Source: Chitinophagia bacterium (GTDB lineage: Bacteria; Bacteroidota; Bacteroidia; Chitinophagales; Chitinophagaceae). From it: a stretch of DNA of 11,009 nt. Both the position numbers and the translations under genes were made by a program. The notes under the pieces were generated by a model. The model was not told the origin of the DNA, did not search any database, and worked only from the letters and a program-made list of their open reading frames with translations. Shown here piece after piece: positions 1 through 6,507 of this stretch (positions within the stretch are counted from its first letter, which is position 1; each line of letters starts with the position of its first letter). Where the stretch lies: contig RGVM01000037.1 in NCBI GenBank assembly GCA_010027295.1, forward strand, positions 1 to 11,009. Reading direction: 5' to 3'.

Positions 1-1
1 C

Positions 2-319
2 GGCCGCTGGCTGATGGTGGACGTCAACAACTCGGGACGCACCGGCGGCGGTTTCCACGTCTCCCCGCAGGCCCTTCCGGACGACGGTTGGCTCGACCTC
101 ATGACGGTCGATGCCGTCAACCCGCTCCGTAGGCTCCGATACCTACCCGTCATCGAACGCGGCCGCCATCTGGATCTCCCCTTCGTCCATTGCCGCCGGG
201 TACGCGAACTGATGATAGAGAGCGACAAGGCCCTCTGCTTCCACATGGACGGCGACGTCCAGGAAGCCCGCTCCCTGCAGATATGCGTCCTGCCGGGGGC
301 TGTACGCATCAGATACTGA
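2..319 (+). CDS. Diacylglycerol kinase / YegS-like lipid kinase, C-terminal part (5' end outside window)
   Basis: This is the last 105 codons of a gene that enters from the left edge; it ends at TGA 317-319. The frame is open from base 2. The fragment matches the C-terminal domain of the diacylglycerol kinase catalytic family (YegS/DgkB/BmrU type), which phosphorylates diacylglycerol or a related lipid or sphingoid base at the inner face of the membrane. Visible family features are an N-N-S-G-R-T-GGGF stretch followed by SPQALPDDGWLDL, which is the conserved (G)GGF...P.A..DDG.LDL block. A G-R-H turn follows, then a late H-M-D-G-D segment in the place of the usual D-G-E, and a final strand ending PGAVRIRY. 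The N-terminal ATP-binding GGDG half is not in the window, so substrate and exact subfamily cannot be judged. The next gene has its own promoter-like element 23 bases after this stop. Confidence 0.8.
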   Translation, partial: GRWLMVDVNNSGRTGGGFHVSPQALPDDGWLDLMTVDAVNPLRRLRYLPVIERGRHLDLPFVHCRRVRELMIESDKALCFHMDGDVQEARSLQICVLPGAVRIRY

Positions 320-341
320 CCCTGTCTTGCCCTCTCAGGTG

Positions 342-349
342 TACCTTCG
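342..349 (+). promoter_or_regulatory. Putative -7 promoter element (TACCTTCG) for the MFS gene
   Basis: The octamer fits TAnnTTCG, one base off the Bacteroidota -7 consensus TAnnTTTG. It lies in the gap after the lipid kinase stop and 23 nt before the TTG proposed as start of the transporter. The identical octamer occurs on the minus strand in front of the TonB receptor gene. I see no -33 TTTG at the expected spacing. Its position favours the TTG at 373 over the ATG at 283, which lies upstream of the element. Confidence 0.4.
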
Positions 350-372
350 CGGCGCCCCAACACCCAAGTCCC

Positions 373-1545
373 TTGTCGACACCCGCATACGACGCATCAG
401 CCCTTCGTTACCCGGTCCGGAAGACCCTCTCCGCCGTCTCCGTCTTCTTCTTCATCCAGGGCATGTGCTTCGGCAGCTGGGCCAGCCGCATCCCTGACCT
501 CAAGGAGCGACTGCATCTCAGCGAAGGCACCCTGGGCACCATCCTCTTCCTGCTGCCCATGGGGCAAATGACGATGATGCCCTTCAGCGGCCGCATCGCC
601 GCCCGATTCGGAAGCCGCAACGTCCTGCGGGTCGCCCTCGCCGGCTACTCACTCATGCTGCTCATGATCGGACAGGTACAGGAGCCCTGGCAGCTCGCAG
701 CCTGCCTCTACCTTTTCGGTCTGGTCGGCAACCTCTGCAACATCTCCGTCAACACCCAGGGGGTCAATGCCGAGACCCTACACGGCCGCGCCGTCTTCAC
801 CACTTTCCACGGCCTCTGGAGCCTGGGCGGATTCACCGGTGCCCTCATAGGATGGGTCATGACCCGCTACCATGTCGACCCCGCCCTCCACTTCCCTTTC
901 ATCACCCTCTTCATCTGGGTGAATGACTTCGCCTTCCAGCGCTACCTCGTGCCGCGAAACACCTTCCAGGCGCCCGTACCCCGCTTCCGCTTCCGACCAC
1001 CGCAGGGTCAACTCCTCCTCCTCGGTGCCATGGCCTTCTGCACCATGAGCGTCGAAGGCTGCATGTTCGACTGGACGGGCGTCTATTTCCGACAGGTCGT
1101 AGGTGCCGACGAACGCTTCGCCTCAGCAGGCTACGCCGCATTCATGATCACCATGTCGGGCGGACGCTTCATGGGCGACCGCATGGCCGTGCTCCTGGGT
1201 CGCAGGAGATGGGTGCGCATCAGCGGGATCCTCGTCGCAACAGGCATTGCACTCACCGTGCTGCTGCCCTACCTCCTACCTGCTACCCTCGGCTGTATCC
1301 TCGTCGGGTTCGGCGTCAGCAGCATCGTCCCCCTCATGTACAGCACCGCCGGGAAGGACAGCTCCATCCCCAGCAGCATCGCCATCGCCAGCGTCGCCAG
1401 CGTCGGCTACCTGGGCTTCCTGCTGGGACCGCCGGTGATCGGACATATAGCAGAAGCCGTCGGCCTTCCCTTCTCCTTCGCCCTCATGGGTATCGGCGGC
1501 ATCGTCATCAGCCTGCTCGTCGACAGGGTCCGAAACCTGGCCTGA
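373..1545 (+). CDS. MFS transporter, YbjJ-like
   Basis: This is a 12-helix-type inner-membrane secondary transporter of the major facilitator superfamily, about 390 residues from the proposed TTG start. The N-terminus, with SVFFFIQGMCFGSW, RIPDLKERL and LSEGTLG and then a P-G-Q-M stretch and the loop motif GRIAARFGSR after helix 2, resembles the YbjJ branch. The loop is a version of the MFS motif A (G-x-x-x-D/A-R-x-G-x-R). Further hydrophobic segments follow to the end, including a glycine-rich last pair (YLGFLLGPPVIG, FALMGIGGIVISLLV). The substrate is unknown; YbjJ relatives are poorly characterised and are often listed as sugar or drug transporters. Start choice: the frame is open from before 190, but the residues encoded upstream of 373 (rich in P, C and H) do not look like protein, and a promoter-like box sits at 342-349. 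ATG 283 is the alternative; it would overlap the lipid kinase gene by 37 bases. Confidence 0.85.
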   Translation: MSTPAYDASALRYPVRKTLSAVSVFFFIQGMCFGSWASRIPDLKERLHLSEGTLGTILFLLPMGQMTMMPFSGRIAARFGSRNVLRVALAGYSLMLLMIGQVQEPWQLAACLYLFGLVGNLCNISVNTQGVNAETLHGRAVFTTFHGLWSLGGFTGALIGWVMTRYHVDPALHFPFITLFIWVNDFAFQRYLVPRNTFQAPVPRFRFRPPQGQLLLLGAMAFCTMSVEGCMFDWTGVYFRQVVGADERFASAGYAAFMITMSGGRFMGDRMAVLLGRRRWVRISGILVATGIALTVLLPYLLPATLGCILVGFGVSSIVPLMYSTAGKDSSIPSSIAIASVASVGYLGFLLGPPVIGHIAEAVGLPFSFALMGIGGIVISLLVDRVRNLA

Positions 1546-1575
1546 ACCCTCCCCGAGGCTTTCAACGCGTTTCCA

Positions 1576-1583
1576 TATATTCG
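1576..1583 (+). promoter_or_regulatory. Putative -7 promoter element (TATATTCG) for the SGNH hydrolase gene
   Basis: TATATTCG fits TAnnTTCG and ends 18 nt before the ATG at 1602, inside the 56-base gap after the transporter. If used as a -7 box, the transcript would have a leader of only about 10 nt. No -33 TTTG is evident. Confidence 0.4.
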
Positions 1584-1601
1584 TCGGAAACCCAGACCGA
1601 C

Positions 1602-2273
1602 ATGTCACGCCTCCTGCTGCTCGCGCTCGCCTGCACCACTCTGCTCTCCTTCGATCACCAGGCCAAAAAGAAGGTCCTCTTCTTCGGAGATTCCATCACA
1701 CAGGCCGGCGTCAACCCCGGCGGCTACATACGACTCATAGACTCGATCATAAATGCCGAAGGCGTGGCAGACCGCTACGAGACCATCGGTGCCGGTATCG
1801 GCGGCAACAAGATCTACGACCTCTTCCTCCGCATGGATGCCGACGTACTCGCCAAAAAGCCCGACATCTGCATCGTCTACATCGGCGTGAACGACGTCTG
1901 GCACAAGACGAGCTCCGGCACCGGCACCGACTACGACAAGTTCGGCCGGTTCTACGAAGCCGTCGTCGCGAAAATCCGCAACGCGGGCATCCGCGTCATC
2001 CTCGCCACCCCCGCCGTCATCGGCGAACGCACAGACCACAGCAACGCTCAGGACGGCGACCTGAACCTCTACAGCAACTGGATCCGGAACTACGCGTCAG
2101 CACAAAAACTCCCGCTGGTGGACCTCCGCAGAATCTTCCTCGATTACAACCTCAAGAACAATCCGAAGAACGACGAGAAGGGCATACTGACTTCCGACCG
2201 AGTCCATCTTAATGCCAAGGGGAACCTGGTGGTCGCACAGGCCATGTGGCAGGCCATCCGGGGAGTGGACTGA
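1602..2273 (+). CDS. Secreted SGNH/GDSL-family hydrolase (probable carbohydrate or lipid esterase)
   Basis: This 223-residue protein has all four SGNH blocks. Block I is FFGDSIT with nucleophile Ser31. Block II is GIGGN around residues 65-69, with the oxyanion glycine. Block III is IGVND with Asn97. Block V is DRVHLN with Asp199 and His202 completing the triad. The length is normal for a single-domain GDSL hydrolase. Residues 1-17 form a hydrophobic signal segment, so the enzyme is exported. A Cys at position 11 gives a poor lipobox, so lipid anchoring is doubtful. Such enzymes in Bacteroidota often remove acetyl groups from glycans; a lysophospholipase/TesA-like activity is the alternative, and the sequence alone does not decide. 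The start at 1602 gives the signal peptide directly; the frame is open further upstream, but that part overlaps the MFS gene. It may follow the MFS gene in the same direction but has its own promoter-like box. Confidence 0.88.
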   Translation: MSRLLLLALACTTLLSFDHQAKKKVLFFGDSITQAGVNPGGYIRLIDSIINAEGVADRYETIGAGIGGNKIYDLFLRMDADVLAKKPDICIVYIGVNDVWHKTSSGTGTDYDKFGRFYEAVVAKIRNAGIRVILATPAVIGERTDHSNAQDGDLNLYSNWIRNYASAQKLPLVDLRRIFLDYNLKNNPKNDEKGILTSDRVHLNAKGNLVVAQAMWQAIRGVD

Positions 2274-2401
2274 GTGGGGATGGATGCATGGCTGTGCCCA
2301 TAGACTATTTAGCTGGAGCGGAGCCGTTTTATTCTATGATATCAGTACAAGAAGGGCAATTGGCACTAGCTTGGTTACATATGGAAGGCTAGGCATGGTG
2401 A

Positions 2402-2420
2402 ACGCGGAAGGCTTCCGCGT
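2402..2420. repeat. Perfect short inverted repeat (9-bp arms, 1-base centre)
   Basis: ACGCGGAAG (2402-2410) and CTTCCGCGT (2412-2420) are exact reverse complements around one G. The right arm overlaps the left arm of the adjacent GTGGCAC palindrome, so the two hairpins are mutually exclusive structures. It could help stop transcription between the convergent genes, but no T-run follows. The elements AACGCG and TTCCGCGT recur at 4671-4685, suggesting it belongs to the same repeat family. Confidence 0.6.
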
Positions 2421-2448
2421 GGCACCGTCTCGTGTGCCACGCCTGCGA
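2414..2448 (+). repeat. REP-like palindromic repeat, solitary copy
   Basis: This 35-base segment matches segments at 4832-4866 and 5081-5115 with only a few substitutions. Its core is a 9-bp stem, GCGTGGCAC (2417-2425) with GTGCCACGC (2434-2442), around the loop CGTCTCGT. It stands alone here, more than 2 kb from the main cluster, which shows that the palindrome module is dispersed rather than only locally duplicated. Confidence 0.7.
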
Positions 2449-2555
2449 CATTACACCCAGCATTTTCCAATCTTCCGCTCTCCGAGATAGTCCTCCAAAT
2501 ACCTAAAGACTAGAAGTTCAGCACACTACTCGGTCTTCTGAGCGGGTGAAAAAAG

Positions 2556-4460
2556 CTACCCCCCAAACTGCACGCCCGCACTCAGCCAGCGCCCCGGCAT
2601 CTGGGAGCCCAGCAGGTCGCTGAAGCGGCGGTCGAAGAGGTTGTAGGCCTGCAGGAAAAACGACCCGCGCATGGGCTTCACGGTATAGCGCAACCGAAGA
2701 TTGCAAAGGAGATACTCCCTCGCCAGGTCCGCCCCTATGGCGGCGGCCTGCTGCACGTTGCGTCGCTTCCAGACCATGCTCCCGTTCAGGTCGAAGTCGC
2801 CGACACGATAGATTACCGACGCGTTGATCAATGCCCTCGCATGAGAGGAGATATAGAAGGAGGGCGTCTTGTCGGCACTCTTCGAGTCGAGGAGCAGCAG
2901 CCCCGCCATCAGCATCAGCCGACGACGTCCCTGATCGTCGGATTTACCCTCATAACGCAGGTCGAATTCGAAGCCGCCGGTCTGTACGGATGACAGGTTG
3001 GTGGCGAGTGCATAGGTGGCCCCGGTTGCCAGGTTGTCCTTGCGGGGCATCTGTGCATAGGGTGTAGGCGTCCAGTCAATAAGGTCGCGCTGAGTCCTGC
3101 GGAAGACGCCGGCACTGGCTTTCAGCCGGCTGTTCAGCCGGTAGTCGGCACCGGCCTCGTAACTCCAGGAACGCTCCGTCCTAAGCCAGGGGTTGCCGAT
3201 GCTGCCACCGGTCACCAGCGGCTTGTTGTAGTTGTTGTAGCGCTCGGTGAAGTCGGCATCCCGGATGCCATGGCCCAGCGACCCCCGAAGCGTGAGCCGT
3301 GACCGCGTCCACGAGGCATTGGCCTGCGGAACGAGCACGGCAGCGTAGTTGCCATCCCAGTCGAGACGCAGGCTCTCGTTCACATGGAAGGACGCACCCA
3401 GCCGGTGCGAGGCTACGACATAGGCGGCCGCATGGTCGAGCGCATGGTCGCCCCGGTCGTTGGAGCGGATCGTCCTGCGGATGTACTGCAAGCCCGTCGT
3501 CAGGCGCGTCCGCCTGTCTGTACGCAACTGTGCATACACCTGACCCACGAACATCCGCGTGCGGTTCTCGTTGGGTGCCACGGCCGGCCGGAATCGGTAG
3601 ATGTCCTCCAGGGCCTTGTAGGCGACGTCCACATGCATCCGGTAGCCGGTCCCGGTCTTCCGCAGGTGGAGCTGCTGCCAGGCGCTGCGCACCCGCTCGT
3701 CGGCCGTGTCGGATCTGAAGGTCGTGTAGTAGTTCTGGGCGTTGAAGTCGCGCAGGTCAACGGCCGACCGGAGCGACAGGTTCCAGTCACTCCCTAACGT
3801 CCTCGCATAACCGATGCTGGCGGAGTGGTTTTGGAAGAAGCCGGTCGTTCCCCTAAGCGTCGGGCCATCTGCGTTCTGGCTCGTCATACCGGCTGACAGG
3901 GAACTCCGGTTCGTCCGCATCCGCCACCATGCGTTGGCGTTCCGCAGGCCCATCGTGCCGGCCTCCACGCCGGCTGAATACTTGTGCCGCGCATCCTGGC
4001 CGGACATCGCCCCGGTCTTGGTAATCACATGGATCACCCCGCCGATGGCATCGGATCCGTGAATAGATGCCGCCGCGCCCTTCAATACCTCTATGCGGTC
4101 GATCTCGCTCGGGTGCAGGGGGATGTATCCGTTGAAATGGCCCGTCAACGGGTCGTTCAGCCGAACCCCGTCGATCAGAATCAGCACCTGTTGGAAAGTG
4201 CCGCCCCGGATCAGGATGTCGGCTTGTGAGCCCTGCGGGCCCCGCTGCTGCACTTCCACGCCCGGCAGATACCGAAGAATCTCGTCGAGGCTCGTGGCAG
4301 GCAGACCTCGCAGCCATTCGCCCCTTATCACCTGGATGTTGCGGCCCGTCTCCCTCTCATGCTGCGCCAGCAGGGAGGCCGTGACGACGACGCTGTCGAG
4401 GTCCTTCACCTGACCCAACAGGACCACGGGAGAGAAAAGCAAAAGAAAAAACAGGCGCAT
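2556..4460 (-). CDS. TonB-dependent outer-membrane receptor, BtuB-like
   Basis: This 634-residue outer-membrane protein takes up a scarce ligand using energy from TonB-ExbBD. A signal peptide covers about residues 1-16 (MRLFFLLLFSPVVLLG), followed by a TonB-box-like DSVVVTA at 22-28. The plug domain spans about residues 36-150 and shows LPGVEV, ILIRGG, LIDGVRLNDP, IDRIEVLKGAA, GSDAIGGVI and VITKTG. The rest is a beta-barrel ending in YNLFDRRFSDLLGSQMPGRW and GVQFGG. The compact size, the lack of an N-terminal carboxypeptidase-like domain and the MPGRW ending fit the BtuB/siderophore-receptor class rather than SusC. Vitamin B12 or a metal chelate is the likely ligand type, but it is not proven. 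I found no cobalamin riboswitch upstream. ATG 4460 is chosen because it places the signal peptide at the N-terminus; the frame is open to 4574. Codons end mostly in G, unlike plus-strand neighbours. Confidence 0.9.
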   Translation of the reverse strand: MRLFFLLLFSPVVLLGQVKDLDSVVVTASLLAQHERETGRNIQVIRGEWLRGLPATSLDEILRYLPGVEVQQRGPQGSQADILIRGGTFQQVLILIDGVRLNDPLTGHFNGYIPLHPSEIDRIEVLKGAAASIHGSDAIGGVIHVITKTGAMSGQDARHKYSAGVEAGTMGLRNANAWWRMRTNRSSLSAGMTSQNADGPTLRGTTGFFQNHSASIGYARTLGSDWNLSLRSAVDLRDFNAQNYYTTFRSDTADERVRSAWQQLHLRKTGTGYRMHVDVAYKALEDIYRFRPAVAPNENRTRMFVGQVYAQLRTDRRTRLTTGLQYIRRTIRSNDRGDHALDHAAAYVVASHRLGASFHVNESLRLDWDGNYAAVLVPQANASWTRSRLTLRGSLGHGIRDADFTERYNNYNKPLVTGGSIGNPWLRTERSWSYEAGADYRLNSRLKASAGVFRRTQRDLIDWTPTPYAQMPRKDNLATGATYALATNLSSVQTGGFEFDLRYEGKSDDQGRRRLMLMAGLLLLDSKSADKTPSFYISSHARALINASVIYRVGDFDLNGSMVWKRRNVQQAAAIGADLAREYLLCNLRLRYTVKPMRGSFFLQAYNLFDRRFSDLLGSQMPGRWLSAGVQFGG

Positions 4461-4477
4461 CGGTTTCCGTTGAGCGG

Positions 4478-4485
4478 CGAAGGTA
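4478..4485 (-). promoter_or_regulatory. Putative -7 promoter element (TACCTTCG, minus strand) for the TonB receptor gene
   Basis: Read on the minus strand, the octamer TACCTTCG ends 17 nt before the receptor ATG. It is identical to the element in front of the MFS gene. It fits the Bacteroidota -7 box with one substitution; no -33 TTTG is visible at the usual distance. Confidence 0.4.
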
Positions 4486-4666
4486 GCAAGGGAAGACGCA
4501 ACCCGGCCGTGTTTTCGCCATTTCTCGGGCTGACGGGCTTCACAGTGGCACCTCAAAGGACAAGCGCATGGCACTCCCCTAGGTCTACGTGTGGCCCACC
4601 TTGGCGATTACGCGTGGCACATCCAGAAGCTCCCGCTTGACGCAGCTACAGAATTTGGTGTGGCAC

Positions 4667-4688
4667 GTTCAACGCGTTCCGCGTCCAT
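4667..4688 (+). repeat. 22-bp direct repeat, copy 1
   Basis: This segment begins GTTCAACGCGTTCCGCG and recurs at 4761-4782 with two adjacent substitutions. The two copies are 94 bases apart and bracket the partial third copy of the larger repeat, so a duplicated unit of about 94 bases probably underlies this part of the cluster. Confidence 0.6.
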
Positions 4689-4702
4689 TATCGCGTACAT
4701 TA

Positions 4703-4756
4703 TCGTTTATGCATATCCACCACGGTTTCCGGGGCACAGCAAGAGCGGTCCGCGTG
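4703..4756 (+). repeat. Partial third copy of the large repeat (copy A)
   Basis: This piece matches the first part of the 134-bp repeat. The core CGGTTTCCGGGGCACAGCAA and its continuation to CGCGT (4723-4755) is identical to 4806-4838 and 5055-5087. After CGCGTG the match stops, exactly where the palindrome begins in the other two copies, so this copy lacks the palindrome and the segment after it. Confidence 0.7.
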
Positions 4757-4760
4757 TCCC

Positions 4761-4782
4761 GTTCAACAGGTTCCGCGTCCAT
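4761..4782 (+). repeat. 22-bp direct repeat, copy 2
   Basis: Second copy of the segment at 4667-4688, beginning GTTCAACAGGTTCCGCG. It sits where the GTGGCACC palindrome would be expected after copy A, and directly before the first full 134-bp repeat. Confidence 0.6.
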
Positions 4783-4787
4783 CTTCA

Positions 4788-4921
4788 TTTCTGCACATCC
4801 ATCATCGGTTTCCGGGGCACAGCAAGAGCGGTCCGCGTAGCACCGTCTCAGGTGCCACGCCTGCGAGCTCAAAGCTTGCCTTTTCATCAACCCTCTCAGA
4901 CCTTTCTCTATGAGAACCTGC
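4788..4921 (+). repeat. 134-bp direct repeat, copy B
   Basis: This copy is collinear without gaps with 5037-5170 and differs at five positions by my count. It contains in order the shared core (4806-4838), a GTAGCACC/GGTGCCAC palindrome (4837-4858) and a tail starting CTGCGAGCTCAAAGCTTGCC that ends TGAGAACCTGC. The two copies are offset by 249 bases, a multiple of three, which keeps a forward frame open through both. Confidence 0.9.
4835..4860 (+). repeat. REP-like palindrome within copy B
   Basis: Arms GCGTAGCACC (4835-4844) and GGTGCCACGC (4851-4860) pair with one A-C mismatch around the loop GTCTCA. It has the same orientation as the copies at 2417-2442 and 5084-5109. Confidence 0.75.
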
Positions 4922-4924
4922 GAG

Positions 4925-4950
4925 CCGTGGCACCCGAGACGGTGCCACGG
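4925..4950 (-). repeat. REP-like palindrome, inverted and perfect
   Basis: CCGTGGCACC (4925-4934) and GGTGCCACGG (4941-4950) form a perfect 10-bp stem around CGAGAC. The loop is the reverse complement of GTCTCG, so this copy is inverted relative to the other three. With the copy at 4835-4860 it makes an inverted pair separated by 64 bases. Confidence 0.8.
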
Positions 4951-5036
4951 ATATACCTCTTAGCCCCCCTAGCTGCCTTCAGCAGCATCATGACCTTCAC
5001 ATGGCTCAAACCTTCCGTTGCCCGTGACCACCATCG

Positions 5037-5170
5037 TTTCTGCGCATCCATCATCGGTTTCCGGGGCACAGCAAGAGCGGTCCGCGTGGCACCGTCTCGG
5101 GTGCCACTCCTGCGAGCTCAAAGCTTGCCTTTTCATCAACCCTCTCAGACCTTTGTCTATGAGAACCTGC
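5037..5170 (+). repeat. 134-bp direct repeat, copy C
   Basis: This is the second full copy, about 96 percent identical to 4788-4921 by my reading. It ends 57 bases before the start codon of the M24 peptidase, so the repeat tail lies immediately upstream of that gene's likely promoter. Unlike copy B, it is not followed by an inverted palindrome. Confidence 0.9.
5084..5109 (+). repeat. REP-like palindrome within copy C
   Basis: GTGGCACC (5086-5093) and GGTGCCAC (5100-5107) pair perfectly around GTCTCG. The outer bases GC and TC no longer match, because G in copy B is T here at 5108. Confidence 0.75.
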
Positions 5171-5204
5171 AATCCGGCCGGCGCGGTCACCAGCGGATTT
5201 TCGG

Positions 5205-5212
5205 TACTTTCA
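5205..5212 (+). promoter_or_regulatory. Putative -7 promoter element (TACTTTCA) for the M24 peptidase operon
   Basis: TACTTTCA fits TAnnTTC and ends 15 nt before ATG 5228, in the short unique stretch between the end of repeat copy C and the gene. It is a weaker match, because the last base is A instead of G. Confidence 0.3.
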
Positions 5213-5227
5213 GGCATAAATCACACT

Positions 5228-6490
5228 ATGCCACTCCATAGAAGAAGCTTCCTGGGCCTCGCCGCGTTGGGTGGGGGACTGCTGTCCGCCAGACCGCGCG
5301 ATGAATACGACATCCCCTCGTCCATCGAAAGGCTCAAGCCCCTCTCGAAACCCGTGGTACCCATCACCACCGAGGAACGGAAACGCCGCATCGCCGGTGC
5401 GCAGGAACTCATGGCGAAACAGAAGATCGACGCCATCTTCATGGAAGGCACAGCCTCCAGCTTCTATTTCACCGGCATGCGCTGGGGACAGAGCGAGCGC
5501 ACGTTCGGACTCCTCATCCCCGCCCGAGGCGCCATCGCCTATGTCTGCCCCAAATTCGAGGAAGACAGGGCCCGCGAACTCATCAACCCAGCCTTCGGCG
5601 ACGAGGTCCGCTGCTGGGAGGAACATGAAAGCCCCTACAAGCTCATCGTCGACATCGTCAAGGCGCGCGGTGTCAAACACAAACGCATCGGCATGGAGGA
5701 GCGCGTCCGTTTCTTCATCGCCGACGGGGTGCGCCGCGAGGCGCCCGGCTTCGACATCGTCGACGCCACACCCGTCACCGCCGGCATGCGCATGTACAAG
5801 AGCCCGGCCGAGATCGCCCTCATGCAACATGCCAGCGATGTCACGATAGAGGCGTACAAGGCTACTTTCGCCACCATCCGCGATGGCATGTCGCAGTCGG
5901 AATTCAGCGCCAACCTGTCCGCCGCCTTCCGAAAGCTGGGCTACAGCGGCGGGGCCCTCGTGCTGGTCGGCAAGGACTCGGCCATCCCCCACGGAAGCAT
6001 CAAGCCGCAGGTCATCCGCGAGGGTGACGTGCTGCTCGTCGACGGCGGCACCAGCGTCGAAGGCTACGCGTCCGACATCACCCGCACCATCGTCGTCGGC
6101 AAGCCCAGCGCCCGACAGACGGAGATTTGGAACCTGGAGAAAAAAGCCCAGGATGCAGCCTTCGCCGCCATAAGCATCGGCGCCACCTGCGAGTCGGTAG
6201 ACGCCGCTGCCCGCGCCGTCATAGAAAACGCAGGCTTCGGCAAGAACTACGCCCTGCCGGGCCTCCCGCACCGCACCGGCCACGGCATCGGCCTCGAAGG
6301 ACATGAATGGACCAACTTCGTCCGCGGCAACAAGACTCCCATCGGCCCGGGCATGTGCTTCAGCGACGAACCCACCATCGCCATCCCCGGAGAGTTCGGC
6401 ATCCGCCTCGAAGACTGCCTGTACATCGGGGAGGATGGCCCTCATTTCTTCTCCAAACAAAGCTCCGCGATCGACAAACCCTTCGACTGA
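5228..6490 (+). CDS. Tat-exported M24-family metallopeptidase (Xaa-Pro peptidase type)
   Basis: This 420-residue protein begins with a twin-arginine signal, HRRSFLGLAALGGG with Arg5-Arg6, so it should be folded and metallated in the cytoplasm and then exported. Residues about 55-190 fit the creatinase N-terminal domain; the rest is the pita-bread M24 domain. The five metal ligands are all visible: Asp272 (LLVDGG), Asp283 (SDITRT), His352 (TGHGIG), Glu381 (SDEPT) and Glu395 (RLEDC). A conserved PHG (GKDSAIPHGS) precedes them. It is predicted to be a two-metal aminopeptidase P or prolidase removing Xaa-Pro residues from peptides outside the inner membrane; the exact substrate is inferred from the family. 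ATG 5228 is chosen because it places the Tat motif at the N-terminus. The frame is open further upstream through repeat copy C, which I regard as non-coding. It lies 32 bases ahead of another Tat substrate, probably in one operon. Confidence 0.9.
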   Translation: MPLHRRSFLGLAALGGGLLSARPRDEYDIPSSIERLKPLSKPVVPITTEERKRRIAGAQELMAKQKIDAIFMEGTASSFYFTGMRWGQSERTFGLLIPARGAIAYVCPKFEEDRARELINPAFGDEVRCWEEHESPYKLIVDIVKARGVKHKRIGMEERVRFFIADGVRREAPGFDIVDATPVTAGMRMYKSPAEIALMQHASDVTIEAYKATFATIRDGMSQSEFSANLSAAFRKLGYSGGALVLVGKDSAIPHGSIKPQVIREGDVLLVDGGTSVEGYASDITRTIVVGKPSARQTEIWNLEKKAQDAAFAAISIGATCESVDAAARAVIENAGFGKNYALPGLPHRTGHGIGLEGHEWTNFVRGNKTPIGPGMCFSDEPTIAIPGEFGIRLEDCLYIGEDGPHFFSKQSSAIDKPFD

Positions 6491-6507
6491 ACCCATCGGA
6501 CATACAA

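Larger units (their letters stand above)
2274..2555. other. Intergenic spacer between convergent genes, lower GC, with hairpin and one repeat copy
   Basis: This 282-base gap separates the convergent SGNH hydrolase and TonB receptor genes. It is visibly richer in A and T than its surroundings. It contains a perfect 9-bp hairpin and a REP-like palindrome side by side (2402-2442), listed separately. I see no clear intrinsic terminator with a T-run on either strand. A frame open from 2212 to 2490 runs through the repeat but has no protein-like character beyond the hydrolase overlap. Confidence 0.6.
4461..5227. other. 767-base divergent intergenic region filled with repeats
   Basis: This region lies between the start of the TonB receptor gene (minus) and the start of the M24 peptidase gene (plus), so it should carry both promoters. 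From about 4541 to 5170 it is a mosaic of repeated pieces: a 134-bp direct duplication, a third partial copy, a 22-bp repeat and several GTGGCAC/GTGCCAC palindromes. Several single GTGGCAC arms, at 4545, 4614 and 4660, look like decayed copies. One forward frame (4591-5241) stays open across it, but it runs through the repeats and into the next gene, and I do not regard it as a gene. No transposase is present. Confidence 0.75.

Noticed and set aside
4461..4620. Cobalamin riboswitch upstream of the BtuB-like receptor
   Set aside because: On the minus strand a GCCACTGTGA piece is reminiscent of part of the element, but the GGGAA and AGTCAGGAGACCTGCC-type boxes are absent. The GCCACTG match is just an arm of the local GTGGCAC repeat.
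4703..5170. CRISPR-like array in the repeat region
   Set aside because: The repeats are 54-134 bases long, unevenly spaced and partly in opposite orientation, there are no regular spacers, and no cas gene is present.
4591..5241. A forward frame of 216 codons open through the whole repeat cluster
   Set aside because: It translates the repeats themselves (RVAPSxVPRLR recurs because the DNA recurs in the same frame), has no domain-like character, and overlaps the M24 start. The 249-base offset between repeats keeps the frame open without selection for protein.
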